Positions 14,940 to 20,996 of a stretch of DNA of 20,996 nucleotides are shown here, one piece after another. Made by a program: the position numbers and the translations under genes. The notes beneath the pieces were generated by a model. The model worked only from the letters and a program-made list of their open reading frames with translations, was not told where the DNA came from and did no database searches. This DNA comes from Bacillota bacterium. GTDB lineage: Bacteria > Bacillota > Clostridia > Lachnospirales > Lachnospiraceae. The stretch spans positions 1 to 20,996 of the forward strand of contig JAEZPG010000044.1 in NCBI GenBank assembly GCA_023413555.1, given 5' to 3'. How positions within the stretch are numbered: the first letter of the stretch is position 1; every line of letters starts with the position of its first letter.

Positions 14940-15389
14940 ATGTTAATAGAAAGTTATAGCGCGAAGGACACCTTTGCAATTGGAAAAGATCTGGGTATGA
15001 AAGCAATTGCCGGTCAGGTGTACTGTCTGATAGGTGATTTAGGCGTAGGAAAGACAGTTTTTACCCAGGGATTTGCATATGGACTAGGAGTAGAAGAACC
15101 TATTAGTAGTCCAACTTTTACTATTGTTCAAGTTTATGACGAAGGAAGACTTCCTTTTTATCATTTCGACGTATACCGAATAGCCGATATCGATGAAATG
15201 GATGAGATAGGATATGAAGATTATTTCTACGGACAGGGAGTATGTCTTGTGGAATGGGCGAATCTAATTGAAGAATTACTTCCAGAGACAGTTACCGTTG
15301 TTTGCATAGAAAAGGATTTACAAAAAGGCTTTGATTATAGGATGATTACAATAGAGGAGAAGAGAAATGAAGATTTTAGCTATCGATAG
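14940..15389 (+). CDS. tsaE: tRNA t6A synthesis ATPase TsaE
   Basis: A 149-residue P-loop protein that assists TsaB-TsaD in making N6-threonylcarbamoyladenosine at position 37 of ANN-decoding tRNAs. The Walker A motif GDLGVGKT is at residues 32-39. SSPTF (56-60), FYHFDVYRI (73-81) and VEWANLIEELLP (104-115) are the family hallmarks. The ATG at 14940 follows AGGAGAAGG at 14927-14935. Its last 23 bases overlap tsaB, so the two are translationally coupled. Length is normal. TsaE is usually essential in bacteria. Confidence 0.95.
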   Translation: MLIESYSAKDTFAIGKDLGMKAIAGQVYCLIGDLGVGKTVFTQGFAYGLGVEEPISSPTFTIVQVYDEGRLPFYHFDVYRIADIDEMDEIGYEDYFYGQGVCLVEWANLIEELLPETVTVVCIEKDLQKGFDYRMITIEEKRNEDFSYR

Positions 15390-16098
15390 TTCTGGGTTGG
15401 TTGCATCTGTAGCAATATTGGTTGAAGATTGCTTAGCTGCAGAGTATACCACTAATTTTAAAAAGACCCATTCTCAGACCTTACTTCCCATGCTTGATGA
15501 GATTGTGAAGATGACAGGAATTGAGCTTAAGGAAATAGATGTTATAGCTGTGGCAGCAGGTCCTGGTTCTTTTACCGGTTTAAGAATCGGATCAGCAACA
15601 GCCAAGGGACTAGGGCTTGCATTAGACAAGCCCATGATCGAGGTTCCTACAATAGATGCGCTAGCCTATAATTTATATAATACGAAGGGACTTATTTGCC
15701 CTATAATGGATGCCAGACGTAACCAGGTTTATACTGGTATCTATTGCTTTAATGAAAGTGAGCTTGAAGTTTTATCACAGCAGAAGGCAGTGGAAATTGA
15801 TAAATTAATAGAGGAAATACAAAGTATTCAAAGAGAATCTAAAGAATACGAGAAAATTGTCTTTTTGGGAGATGGTGTAGAGGTACATCAAAAAAGACTT
15901 AAAGAGACATTTGGTGAAATGGTCAGTTTTGCACCTGCTCATTTATCAAAGCAAAGAGCTGGCGCGGTTGCTGTGTTAGGAGCGCATTTATTTAAAGAGG
16001 GAAAAATGATTAATGCCAGAGATCATGAGCCGGTTTATCTTAGATTATCTCAAGCAGAGAGAGAACTAAAGGAAAAGCAGGCACGAAATAAAATCTAA
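15367..16098 (+). CDS. tsaB: tRNA t6A synthesis protein TsaB
   Basis: A 243-residue ASKHA-fold protein that forms a heterodimer with TsaD and acts as a scaffold in t6A formation. MKILAIDSSG opens the nucleotide-fold core. The segment GPGSFTGLRIGSATAKGLGL (near residue 65) is the TsaB signature, and MDARRNQVYTGIY follows. The start at 15367 lies inside tsaE, with GAGGAGAAG upstream. The end is a few bases before rimI. Slightly longer than the usual 220-235 residues, by extra C-terminal residues rich in Lys, Glu and Arg. Confidence 0.95.
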   Translation: MKILAIDSSGLVASVAILVEDCLAAEYTTNFKKTHSQTLLPMLDEIVKMTGIELKEIDVIAVAAGPGSFTGLRIGSATAKGLGLALDKPMIEVPTIDALAYNLYNTKGLICPIMDARRNQVYTGIYCFNESELEVLSQQKAVEIDKLIEEIQSIQRESKEYEKIVFLGDGVEVHQKRLKETFGEMVSFAPAHLSKQRAGAVAVLGAHLFKEGKMINARDHEPVYLRLSQAERELKEKQARNKI

Positions 16099-16111
16099 TG
16101 TGAGGAGTAAC

Positions 16112-16561
16112 ATGGATCAATCCATTATAATTCGGTCGTTGACCAAAGAAGACATAGATCAAGTGTTGCAAATAGAGAAAAGTACATTTTCCATGCCATG
16201 GACAAAAAGAGATTTCGAGGCTGTTCTCACAAATCCAAAGTATTTATATATTGTTGTGGATAAAAATGGAGAAATTGCAGGCTATTGTGGATTATTGGAT
16301 ATATTAGGAGAAGGTCAGATAACCAATGTAGCAATTAGAGAAACATATCGACATCAAGGGATTGGACGGGTAATGATGGAAACGTTACTTTCAGAGGGAC
16401 AGAATAGAGGAATTACTGAGTTTACCTTAGAGGTTAGGGAGAGTAATCTTATTGCTCGTGCTTTATATAAGAGTTTGGGCTTTACCGAAGTAGGGGTTAG
16501 GCCTAATTTTTATGATAAACCTAAGGAAAATGCAGTTATTATGTGGTATTATACGATATGA
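16112..16561 (+). CDS. rimI: Ribosomal-protein-alanine N-acetyltransferase RimI
   Basis: A 149-residue GNAT acetyltransferase. The RimI hallmark TFSMPW is at residues 25-30, and the acetyl-CoA loop RHQGIGR is at 80-86, after ITNVAI. Late motifs VRESNLIARALYKSLGF and the NFYDKP segment fit RimI, which acetylates the N-terminal alanine of ribosomal protein S18 in E. coli; substrates elsewhere are less certain. The ATG at 16112 is chosen because GAGGAG at 16102-16107 precedes it; the GTG at 16100 overlaps the site. It directly follows tsaB, the usual Firmicute arrangement tsaE-tsaB-rimI-tsaD, except that tsaD lies 2.2 kb further on. Confidence 0.92.
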   Translation: MDQSIIIRSLTKEDIDQVLQIEKSTFSMPWTKRDFEAVLTNPKYLYIVVDKNGEIAGYCGLLDILGEGQITNVAIRETYRHQGIGRVMMETLLSEGQNRGITEFTLEVRESNLIARALYKSLGFTEVGVRPNFYDKPKENAVIMWYYTI

Positions 16562-16666
16562 GGGGCTAAAGATGATATCGTGTAGAATAGTAGTTATTTC
16601 CACTATGAAAACATCGAATACGTATATATAATTAAATTAGCTAGCGTTGGTTTGGAGGGATAAGTC

Positions 16667-16891
16667 TTGCGAAAAGGGAAACGATTATTTTGCAATGTGT
16701 GTGGAAAAGAACTAAAGATAGAACGAGGAATTCTAAAAGAAGGTGTATTCGAGGCGACTCAGGAGTGGGGGTATTTCTCTGAAAAGGACTTGGAAATACA
16801 TCGGTTTGATATTTGTGAGCACTGCTATGACAAAATGATTGATTCATTTGTGATTCCTGTAACCATAAAAAAGAAGCGAGAGTATTTATAG
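16667..16891 (+). CDS. Small Cys4 zinc-ribbon protein, unknown function
   Basis: A 74-residue protein with two CxxC knuckles: Cys9 and Cys12 (CNVCGKEL) and Cys50 and Cys53 (CEHCYDKM), spaced as in a single zinc ribbon. Between them lies EWGYFSEKDLEIHRFDI, which would pack against the ribbon. It starts with TTG at 16667; GGAGGG at 16654-16659 lies seven bases upstream, and no ATG fits, so the TTG start is convincing. It lies 105 bases after rimI and on the same strand. Its place among tRNA genes hints at a nucleic-acid or ribosome link, but nothing in the sequence proves one. Confidence 0.75.
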   Translation: MRKGKRLFCNVCGKELKIERGILKEGVFEATQEWGYFSEKDLEIHRFDICEHCYDKMIDSFVIPVTIKKKREYL

Positions 16892-16992
16892 TAGTGATAG
16901 GGATTGTTTTAGAGATATCTTTGATATCCATAAGACAATAAAAATGGAAGTTTGGATTCTGACAAACAACGGTTTAAATGAAATAATTTATT

Positions 16993-17060
16993 TGGCTCTG
17001 TATCAATTGTTGGTGTGTGGTGTTTTGCACTTAAATCAACACAGATATAGAGCTATTTTT
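16993..17060 (+). terminator. Long hairpin with T tract, candidate terminator or mobile-element remnant
   Basis: GCTCTGTATC (16995-17004) pairs with GATATAGAGC (17044-17053) with one G-T pair, and a flanking T-A pair extends it. The 39-base interior can pair weakly (GTTG with CAAC, GTG with CAC). ATTTTT follows directly. It may terminate the rimI/zinc-ribbon transcript. The ends also look like terminal inverted repeats. Confidence 0.5.
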
Positions 17061-17107
17061 ATATTTCAGTAAAAATTGGAGTTATTTTGCATCTTATGAT
17101 TGCTACA

Positions 17108-17136
17108 TTGATTCTAAGTATAAAATATGATATCAT
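17108..17136 (+). promoter_or_regulatory. Candidate promoter of rnz
   Basis: TTGATT at 17108-17113, a 17-base spacer, and TATCAT at 17131-17136. The leader to the GTG start would be about 50 bases. The -10 box is imperfect. Confidence 0.4.
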
Positions 17137-17193
17137 GGGAAAAGTAGAGAGAAACAGATTATAACTATACTTAATAGTAAGTGAGGAAGAATA

Positions 17194-18108
17194 GTGTTAG
17201 ATGTATGTTTACTCGGTACCAGCGGTATGATGCCGTTACCAGGCCGATATTTAACCGCTTTAATGACTAGATATAATGGAAGTAGTTTATTAATAGATTG
17301 TGGCGAAGGAACACAGATGGCAATTCGCCAAAAGGGATGGAGTTTTCATCCTATTGATGTGATTTGTTTTACTCATTTTCATGGGGACCATATTAGTGGC
17401 TTGCCAGGTCTCTTATTGTCTATGGGCAATGCAGATCGATTGAAAGAGGTTACACTGATAGGACCAAAAGGCTTAGAAAAGGTGGTTAAGGCACTACGTA
17501 TCATCGCTCCTGAACTCCCGTTCCCTCTTCGTTTTATTGAGCTTTCTGAAAAAGAAGAGGTCATTGAGATAAATGGATATCGTATTGAAGCCTTTCGTGT
17601 TCAACATAATGTTGTTTGCTATGGCTATAACATTGAAATAAGAAGAAATGGAAGATTTTTTGTTGATAAGGCAATGGAGAATAAAGTTCCGAAGGAAATT
17701 TGGAATAGATTACAAAAAGGAGAGGAAGTGATTTTAGAGAATCAAACCTTTACTCCAGATATGGTTCTTGGACCAGAAAGAAAAGGAATCAAGGTGACTT
17801 ACTGTACAGATACAAGGCCGATTGCTCAAATAAGTAAAATGGCGTATAAAGCAGATTTATTTATTTCAGAAGGTATGTATGGGGAAAAAGAAAAGGCAGA
17901 TAAGGCAGTTGAGTATAAACACATGACTTTTTATGATGCTGCCAGATTAGCTAAGGAGGCTGAAGTCGGACAGTTATGGCTTACTCATTATAGCCCATCC
18001 CTTACAAAACCGGAGGATTATATGGAAGAGGTAAGGTCAATCTTTCCTACAGCTTATGCAGGGAAGGATGGTAAATCAATAGAGTTAGATTTTGACAAGG
18101 ATGAGTAA
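17194..18108 (+). CDS. rnz: Ribonuclease Z
   Basis: A 304-residue metallo-beta-lactamase-fold nuclease that cuts the 3' trailer from tRNA precursors, needed for tRNAs with no encoded CCA. The metal site TxHxHxDH is seen as THFHGDH (residues 60-66). YCTDTRP, the HMTF segment and LTHYSPS supply the remaining ligand regions. Length matches RNase Z short forms (about 305). The GTG at 17194 follows GAGGAAG. The tRNA-Ser gene at 20773 has no encoded CCA and is a candidate substrate. It starts a run of four genes ending with ispD, with a 36-base gap to the next. Confidence 0.93.
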   Translation: MLDVCLLGTSGMMPLPGRYLTALMTRYNGSSLLIDCGEGTQMAIRQKGWSFHPIDVICFTHFHGDHISGLPGLLLSMGNADRLKEVTLIGPKGLEKVVKALRIIAPELPFPLRFIELSEKEEVIEINGYRIEAFRVQHNVVCYGYNIEIRRNGRFFVDKAMENKVPKEIWNRLQKGEEVILENQTFTPDMVLGPERKGIKVTYCTDTRPIAQISKMAYKADLFISEGMYGEKEKADKAVEYKHMTFYDAARLAKEAEVGQLWLTHYSPSLTKPEDYMEEVRSIFPTAYAGKDGKSIELDFDKDE

Positions 18109-18144
18109 TTAAATAGTAAGAATTGTTTGTAAGGGGGATAATCA

Positions 18145-18750
18145 ATGAAAAGAAAGAACATTGGTATAATAGTTTTCTTTGTACTTGTTGCAGCAGGTGT
18201 TGTTAGTCTATATTATTATCTGGTCACCCATAAGTCTGGCGGTAGGGAAAATTTAACGGCGAAAAAGACAGATGTACAGGAATTAATTGATAGAGATCTG
18301 GATACCTATTATCCTGCTACGGTGCGTGTAGTTATGGAGACTTACAGTAAACTCTGCGATGTTCTCTATAATGAGAAGTATTCAGAAGAAGAATATGAAA
18401 AGCTTATGAAACAATACAGAAAACTTCTGGATGATGAGCTTTTAGCCAAGAATCCAGAGAATATACAGCTTACTATTATGAATGAAGAGATTACAAAGTA
18501 TAAGGATGATAAAAAGAATATTTTTAGTTATCGATTTATAGATGATCCAGAGAATAAAGAAAGTGAAATTGATGGAAAATCTTATGCTACTGTAACCATG
18601 TCCTTTGGTATTAAGAAAGGTGCCTCTAGTGTGGAGACAACAGAGGAAACCTTCATTTTAAGAAAAGACAACAAGAATAGGTGGAAAATACTTGGGTGGA
18701 AGTTGAGGGATAAGAAGAATGTTACGGCTAGCCCTAAGTCAAATGAATAA
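18145..18750 (+). CDS. Membrane-anchored protein of unknown function (DUF6715-like)
   Basis: A 201-residue protein with an N-terminal hydrophobic helix (about residues 6-27) after a positively charged MKRKN. This suggests a signal anchor with the rest outside the cytoplasm. There is no lipobox cysteine. The outside part begins with a helix-rich segment (near 45-110, with YYPATVRVVMETYSKLC) and ends with strands and a WKILGW motif. It resembles small hypothetical proteins (DUF6715 type) of Lachnospiraceae; that match is from memory and unverified. AAGGGGG at 18131-18137 precedes the ATG. Neighbours rnz and tsaD are tightly spaced on both sides, but a shared function is not implied. Confidence 0.6.
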   Translation: MKRKNIGIIVFFVLVAAGVVSLYYYLVTHKSGGRENLTAKKTDVQELIDRDLDTYYPATVRVVMETYSKLCDVLYNEKYSEEEYEKLMKQYRKLLDDELLAKNPENIQLTIMNEEITKYKDDKKNIFSYRFIDDPENKESEIDGKSYATVTMSFGIKKGASSVETTEETFILRKDNKNRWKILGWKLRDKKNVTASPKSNE

Positions 18751-18777
18751 GGGGAATTGCGAGAAAGGTTAGATAAA

Positions 18778-19800
18778 ATGAAAAAAAATATTACGATTTT
18801 GGCCATTGAGTCATCTTGTGATGAGACAGCAGCAGCCGTTGTAATAAATGGACGCCAAGTATTGTCTAATATTATTTCATCTCAAATAGAGCTTCATAAA
18901 TTATTCGGAGGTGTTGTTCCTGAAATAGCATCCAGAAAGCATATAGAAAAGATAAATGTTGTTATTGAAGAGGCTTTGCGTGAGGCCAATATGACACTAG
19001 AGGATATAGATGCTGTAGGTGTTACCTACGGGCCGGGCTTGGTTGGAGCACTTCTTGTAGGTGTGGCTGAGGCAAAAGCCATTGCCTATGCAGCAAATAA
19101 ACCACTGATTGGTGTACATCATATAGAGGGCCATGTATCTGCCAACTATATAGATAACCCAGATTTAGAGCCACCATTTATGTGTCTGATTGTGTCAGGT
19201 GGCCATACTCATATTGTTCATGTAAAGGCCTATGGCGTTTATGAAATAATAGGTAGAACCAGAGATGATGCGGCAGGAGAGGCTTTTGATAAAGTAGCTA
19301 GGGCGATTGGACTTGGCTATCCAGGTGGTCCTAAGATAGATAAGCTTTCAAAAGAAGGAAATAGTAAAGCAATAACATTTCCAAGAGCACATATCGAGGG
19401 AGCAGAATTTGATTTTAGTTTTAGTGGAATTAAATCAGCGGTTTTAAATTATGTTAATTCCTGTGAAATGAAGGGGGAAGAAGTTAATAAAGCTGACGTT
19501 GCTGCCTCCTTTCAAGAAGCCGTAGTTGACGTTCTAGTAGAACGGACAGTAAAGGCAGCTAAGAAATATGGTCTCAATAAAGTAGCCATAGCCGGAGGTG
19601 TTGCAGCCAATTCATCTCTAAGACTAGCTATGGAAAATGTATGTAAGGTGGAAGGACTCATTTTTTATCATCCCTCTATCATTATGTGTACTGATAATGC
19701 AGCAATGATAGGTTCTGCTGCTTACTATGAGTTTATCAATGGAACCAGAGATGGATTAGATTTAAATGCTGTTCCTAATTTGAAAATAGGGCAACGTTAG
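18778..19800 (+). CDS. tsaD: tRNA t6A threonylcarbamoyltransferase TsaD
   Basis: A 340-residue ASKHA-fold enzyme that transfers the threonylcarbamoyl group to A37 of tRNA, working with TsaB and TsaE. The signature AIESSCDETAAAVV lies near the N-terminus. Metal-binding His115 and His119 are in HIEGH. RTRDDAAGEAFDKVAR, LGYPGGP and GGVAANSSLR mark the nucleotide and substrate sites. The ATG at 18778 gives MKKNITILAIESSCDET, as in homologues, with GAAAGG at 18763-18768. A TTG at 18757 is rejected because it sits one base from GGGGA. It lies about 27 bases after the DUF6715-like gene, apart from its usual neighbour rimI. Confidence 0.95.
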   Translation: MKKNITILAIESSCDETAAAVVINGRQVLSNIISSQIELHKLFGGVVPEIASRKHIEKINVVIEEALREANMTLEDIDAVGVTYGPGLVGALLVGVAEAKAIAYAANKPLIGVHHIEGHVSANYIDNPDLEPPFMCLIVSGGHTHIVHVKAYGVYEIIGRTRDDAAGEAFDKVARAIGLGYPGGPKIDKLSKEGNSKAITFPRAHIEGAEFDFSFSGIKSAVLNYVNSCEMKGEEVNKADVAASFQEAVVDVLVERTVKAAKKYGLNKVAIAGGVAANSSLRLAMENVCKVEGLIFYHPSIIMCTDNAAMIGSAAYYEFINGTRDGLDLNAVPNLKIGQR

Positions 19801-19825
19801 TTATATAAATTTAGGGAGGCTGAGC

Positions 19826-20518
19826 ATGAGAAACAAGGTGGTTGCAATAGTCTTGGCAGCAGGACAAGGCAAGAGAATGAACAGCCAGGTAGCCAAACAA
19901 TATCTGCAGATTAAAAATAAACCTTTGTTATATTATACTCTGACAGCGTTTGAAAAGAGCTATGTAGACGAAATAATCCTTGTGGCAACGAATGGAGAAG
20001 AGCAGTATTGCAAGGAGCAGATAGTGGACACATTTGGTATAAAAAAAGTGAAAGCCATTGTTGCTGGTGGGCGAGAAAGATACGATTCTGTATTGCAGGG
20101 TCTTAATGCATGCCATGAAGCAGAATATGTATTAATTCATGATGGAGCCAGACCATGTATTAAACCAGATGTTATTAATAGAACCATTGATTGCGTGAAA
20201 GAGTATCAGGCCTGTATAGTAGCTATGCCAGTAAAGGATACTATTAAGATAGTAGATGATGGTATGGTTGCAGAGACTTTAGACCGTAAGTCACTTATGA
20301 TAGTTCAAACGCCTCAGGCTTTTTCTTATTCTTTAATAAGAAATGCCTATGATAAAATTATGCAGCAGGACCATGATAATCTTACGGATGATGCAATGGT
20401 AGTAGAACGTATGACTGATGTTCCCATTCATATTGTAGAAGGTAGCTATGCTAATATTAAGGTTACAACCCCGGAAGATCTGTTGGTAGCAGAAGCCTTT
20501 TTGCATTCAATTGGCTGA
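19826..20518 (+). CDS. ispD: 2-C-methyl-D-erythritol 4-phosphate cytidylyltransferase
   Basis: A 230-residue cytidylyltransferase of the non-mevalonate isoprenoid pathway, making CDP-methylerythritol from MEP and CTP. The nucleotide loop VLAAGQGKRM is at residues 9-18, followed by KQYLQI. GGRERYDSV, HDGARPC and VKDTIK are substrate-side motifs, and QTPQAF and LTDDAMVVE are near the end. Length is normal. The start follows GGGAGG by a few bases, 25 bases after tsaD. No ispF follows here, so it is not fused or paired with it in this window. Confidence 0.95.
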   Translation: MRNKVVAIVLAAGQGKRMNSQVAKQYLQIKNKPLLYYTLTAFEKSYVDEIILVATNGEEQYCKEQIVDTFGIKKVKAIVAGGRERYDSVLQGLNACHEAEYVLIHDGARPCIKPDVINRTIDCVKEYQACIVAMPVKDTIKIVDDGMVAETLDRKSLMIVQTPQAFSYSLIRNAYDKIMQQDHDNLTDDAMVVERMTDVPIHIVEGSYANIKVTTPEDLLVAEAFLHSIG

Positions 20519-20563
20519 TATGCGTAAATTGTTTGAATTTTAGAAAAAATTATAAAAATAATA

Positions 20564-20592
20564 TTGACATTCCTATTTATGCATGGTAAAAT
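20564..20592 (+). promoter_or_regulatory. Strong promoter running into a hairpin
   Basis: TTGACA at 20564-20569, a 17-base spacer, and TAAAAT at 20587-20592. Transcription would start near 20599, inside the first arm of the hairpin at 20594-20628. Confidence 0.6.
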
Positions 20593-20593
20593 T

Positions 20594-20628
20594 AATCTTG
20601 TCGCCGCGAAAGAGTGACAAGATTTTTT
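20594..20628 (+). terminator. Rho-independent terminator after ispD
   Basis: AATCTTGTC (20594-20602) pairs perfectly with GACAAGATT (20616-20624) around a 13-base loop, followed by six T. It lies about 75 bases after the ispD stop and probably ends that transcript. Confidence 0.85.
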
Positions 20629-20728
20629 CGCTTAAGATGTGTCCAAAATGAGCTTTTCCCAGTTTGGCACAGAAGCTGATATAACATTGTAAATACGACA
20701 TTATAGAACAATGAACTACTTAAAATGC

Positions 20729-20757
20729 TTGACAAGGCATATGCAACATGATATACT
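20729..20757 (+). promoter_or_regulatory. Promoter of the tRNA-Ser genes
   Basis: TTGACA at 20729-20734, a 17-base spacer, and TATACT at 20752-20757, about 15 bases before the first tRNA base. No separate promoter is seen before the second tRNA, so both are likely on one transcript. Confidence 0.8.
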
Positions 20758-20772
20758 AATCAAGCACGATTT

Positions 20773-20858
20773 GGAGAGGTGTCCGAGTGGTTTAAGGAGC
20801 TGGTCTTGAAAACCAGTGATTCCGAAAGGGACCGTGGGTTCGAATCCCACCTTCTCCG
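20773..20858 (+). tRNA. tRNA-Ser (anticodon UGA)
   Basis: An 86-base tRNA with a long variable arm, typical of serine tRNAs. The acceptor arm is GGAGAGG (20773-20779) against CTTCTCC (20851-20857), with discriminator G at 20858. The anticodon stem CTGGT/ACCAG encloses CTTGAAA, so the anticodon is TGA at 20807-20809. The T loop GTTCGAATC is canonical. CCA is not encoded, so CCA-adding enzyme and RNase Z would mature the 3' end. Confidence 0.96.
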
Positions 20859-20909
20859 TTTGAGTTTTAATAATCTCATATTATGTTATAAATTAGGCGT
20901 TAAGGCTAT

Positions 20910-20996
20910 GGAGAAGTACCCAAGCGGCTGAAGGGGCTCCCCTGGAAAGGGAGTAGGTCGTTAATAGCGGCGCGAGGGTTCAAATCCCTCCTTCTC
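20910..20996 (+). tRNA. tRNA-Ser (anticodon GGA), truncated at the window edge
   Basis: Acceptor GGAGAAG (20910-20916) faces CTTCTC at the window end; the last acceptor base and discriminator lie beyond 20996. The anticodon stem CTCCC/GGGAG encloses CTGGAAA, so the anticodon is GGA at 20944-20946. A long variable arm, with GGTCGTTAATAGCGGC, is present. The gap from the first tRNA is 51 bases. Confidence 0.93.

Larger units (their letters stand above)
16892..17193 (+). other. Intergenic region before rnz
   Basis: About 300 bases without a gene. GATATC-TTT-GATATC at 16914-16928 can fold but has no T run. A long terminator-like hairpin lies at 16993-17060 and a candidate promoter at 17108-17136. 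Nothing else is recognised. Confidence 0.6.

Noticed and set aside
20665..20678. TGGCAC as a sigma-54 promoter between ispD and the tRNAs
   Set aside because: The matching GC element at the -12 position is misplaced by about three bases, and no enhancer-binding regulator gene is present.

Overview
The window reads as ordinary chromosome from a low-GC, spore-former-type Firmicute of class Clostridia, most likely a Lachnospiraceae member. The hpf-secA-prfB order, the UPF0735/PheB-hom-apgM-lysC cluster, and the small lineage-type hypothetical genes near tsaD all point that way. That placement is inferred from gene content and order, not from a database search. Coding density is high, all genes but one are on the + strand, and there is no prophage, complete transposon or CRISPR array.

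Layout. 1-291 is the 3' end of a PilZ-domain (c-di-GMP receptor type) gene. 292-963 is an AT-rich non-coding stretch holding a cluster of DnaA-box-like sequences and the hpf promoter. Next come long-form hpf (ribosome hibernation), secA (protein export), prfB (RF2, made through a programmed +1 frameshift) and a single-domain cheW. After a hairpin, an amino-acid block follows: pheB-like ACT regulator, hom, an ApgM-type phosphoglycerate-mutase-family protein and lysC. These cover the aspartate branch of metabolism, and the ApgM-like protein may act there as a substitute homoserine kinase. lysC also carries a strong internal ribosome-binding site that would yield a separate ACT-only beta subunit. 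A convergent terminator then separates lysC from the only minus-strand gene, an unrecognised seven-helix membrane protein with its own promoter.

From 12068 onward the genes are + strand again: tex (RNA-binding S1 protein), a YcxB-like membrane protein, tsaE-tsaB-rimI, a Cys4 zinc-ribbon protein, rnz (tRNA 3' processing), an anchored unknown protein, tsaD, and ispD (isoprenoid precursor synthesis). The tsaE/tsaB/tsaD set makes the t6A modification of tRNA. With rnz and the two tRNA-Ser genes at the right edge, the right third is rich in tRNA biology. The window ends inside the second tRNA-Ser.

No clearly new multi-gene system was found. The items most worth a second look are the DnaA-box cluster upstream of hpf, the internal start in lysC, the ApgM/homoserine kinase question, the unusual spacing of the prfB frameshift stimulator, a promoter that runs straight into a terminator hairpin after ispD, and a terminal-repeat-like hairpin before rnz. 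Several gene starts have been moved to an internal ATG that has a well-placed ribosome-binding site.
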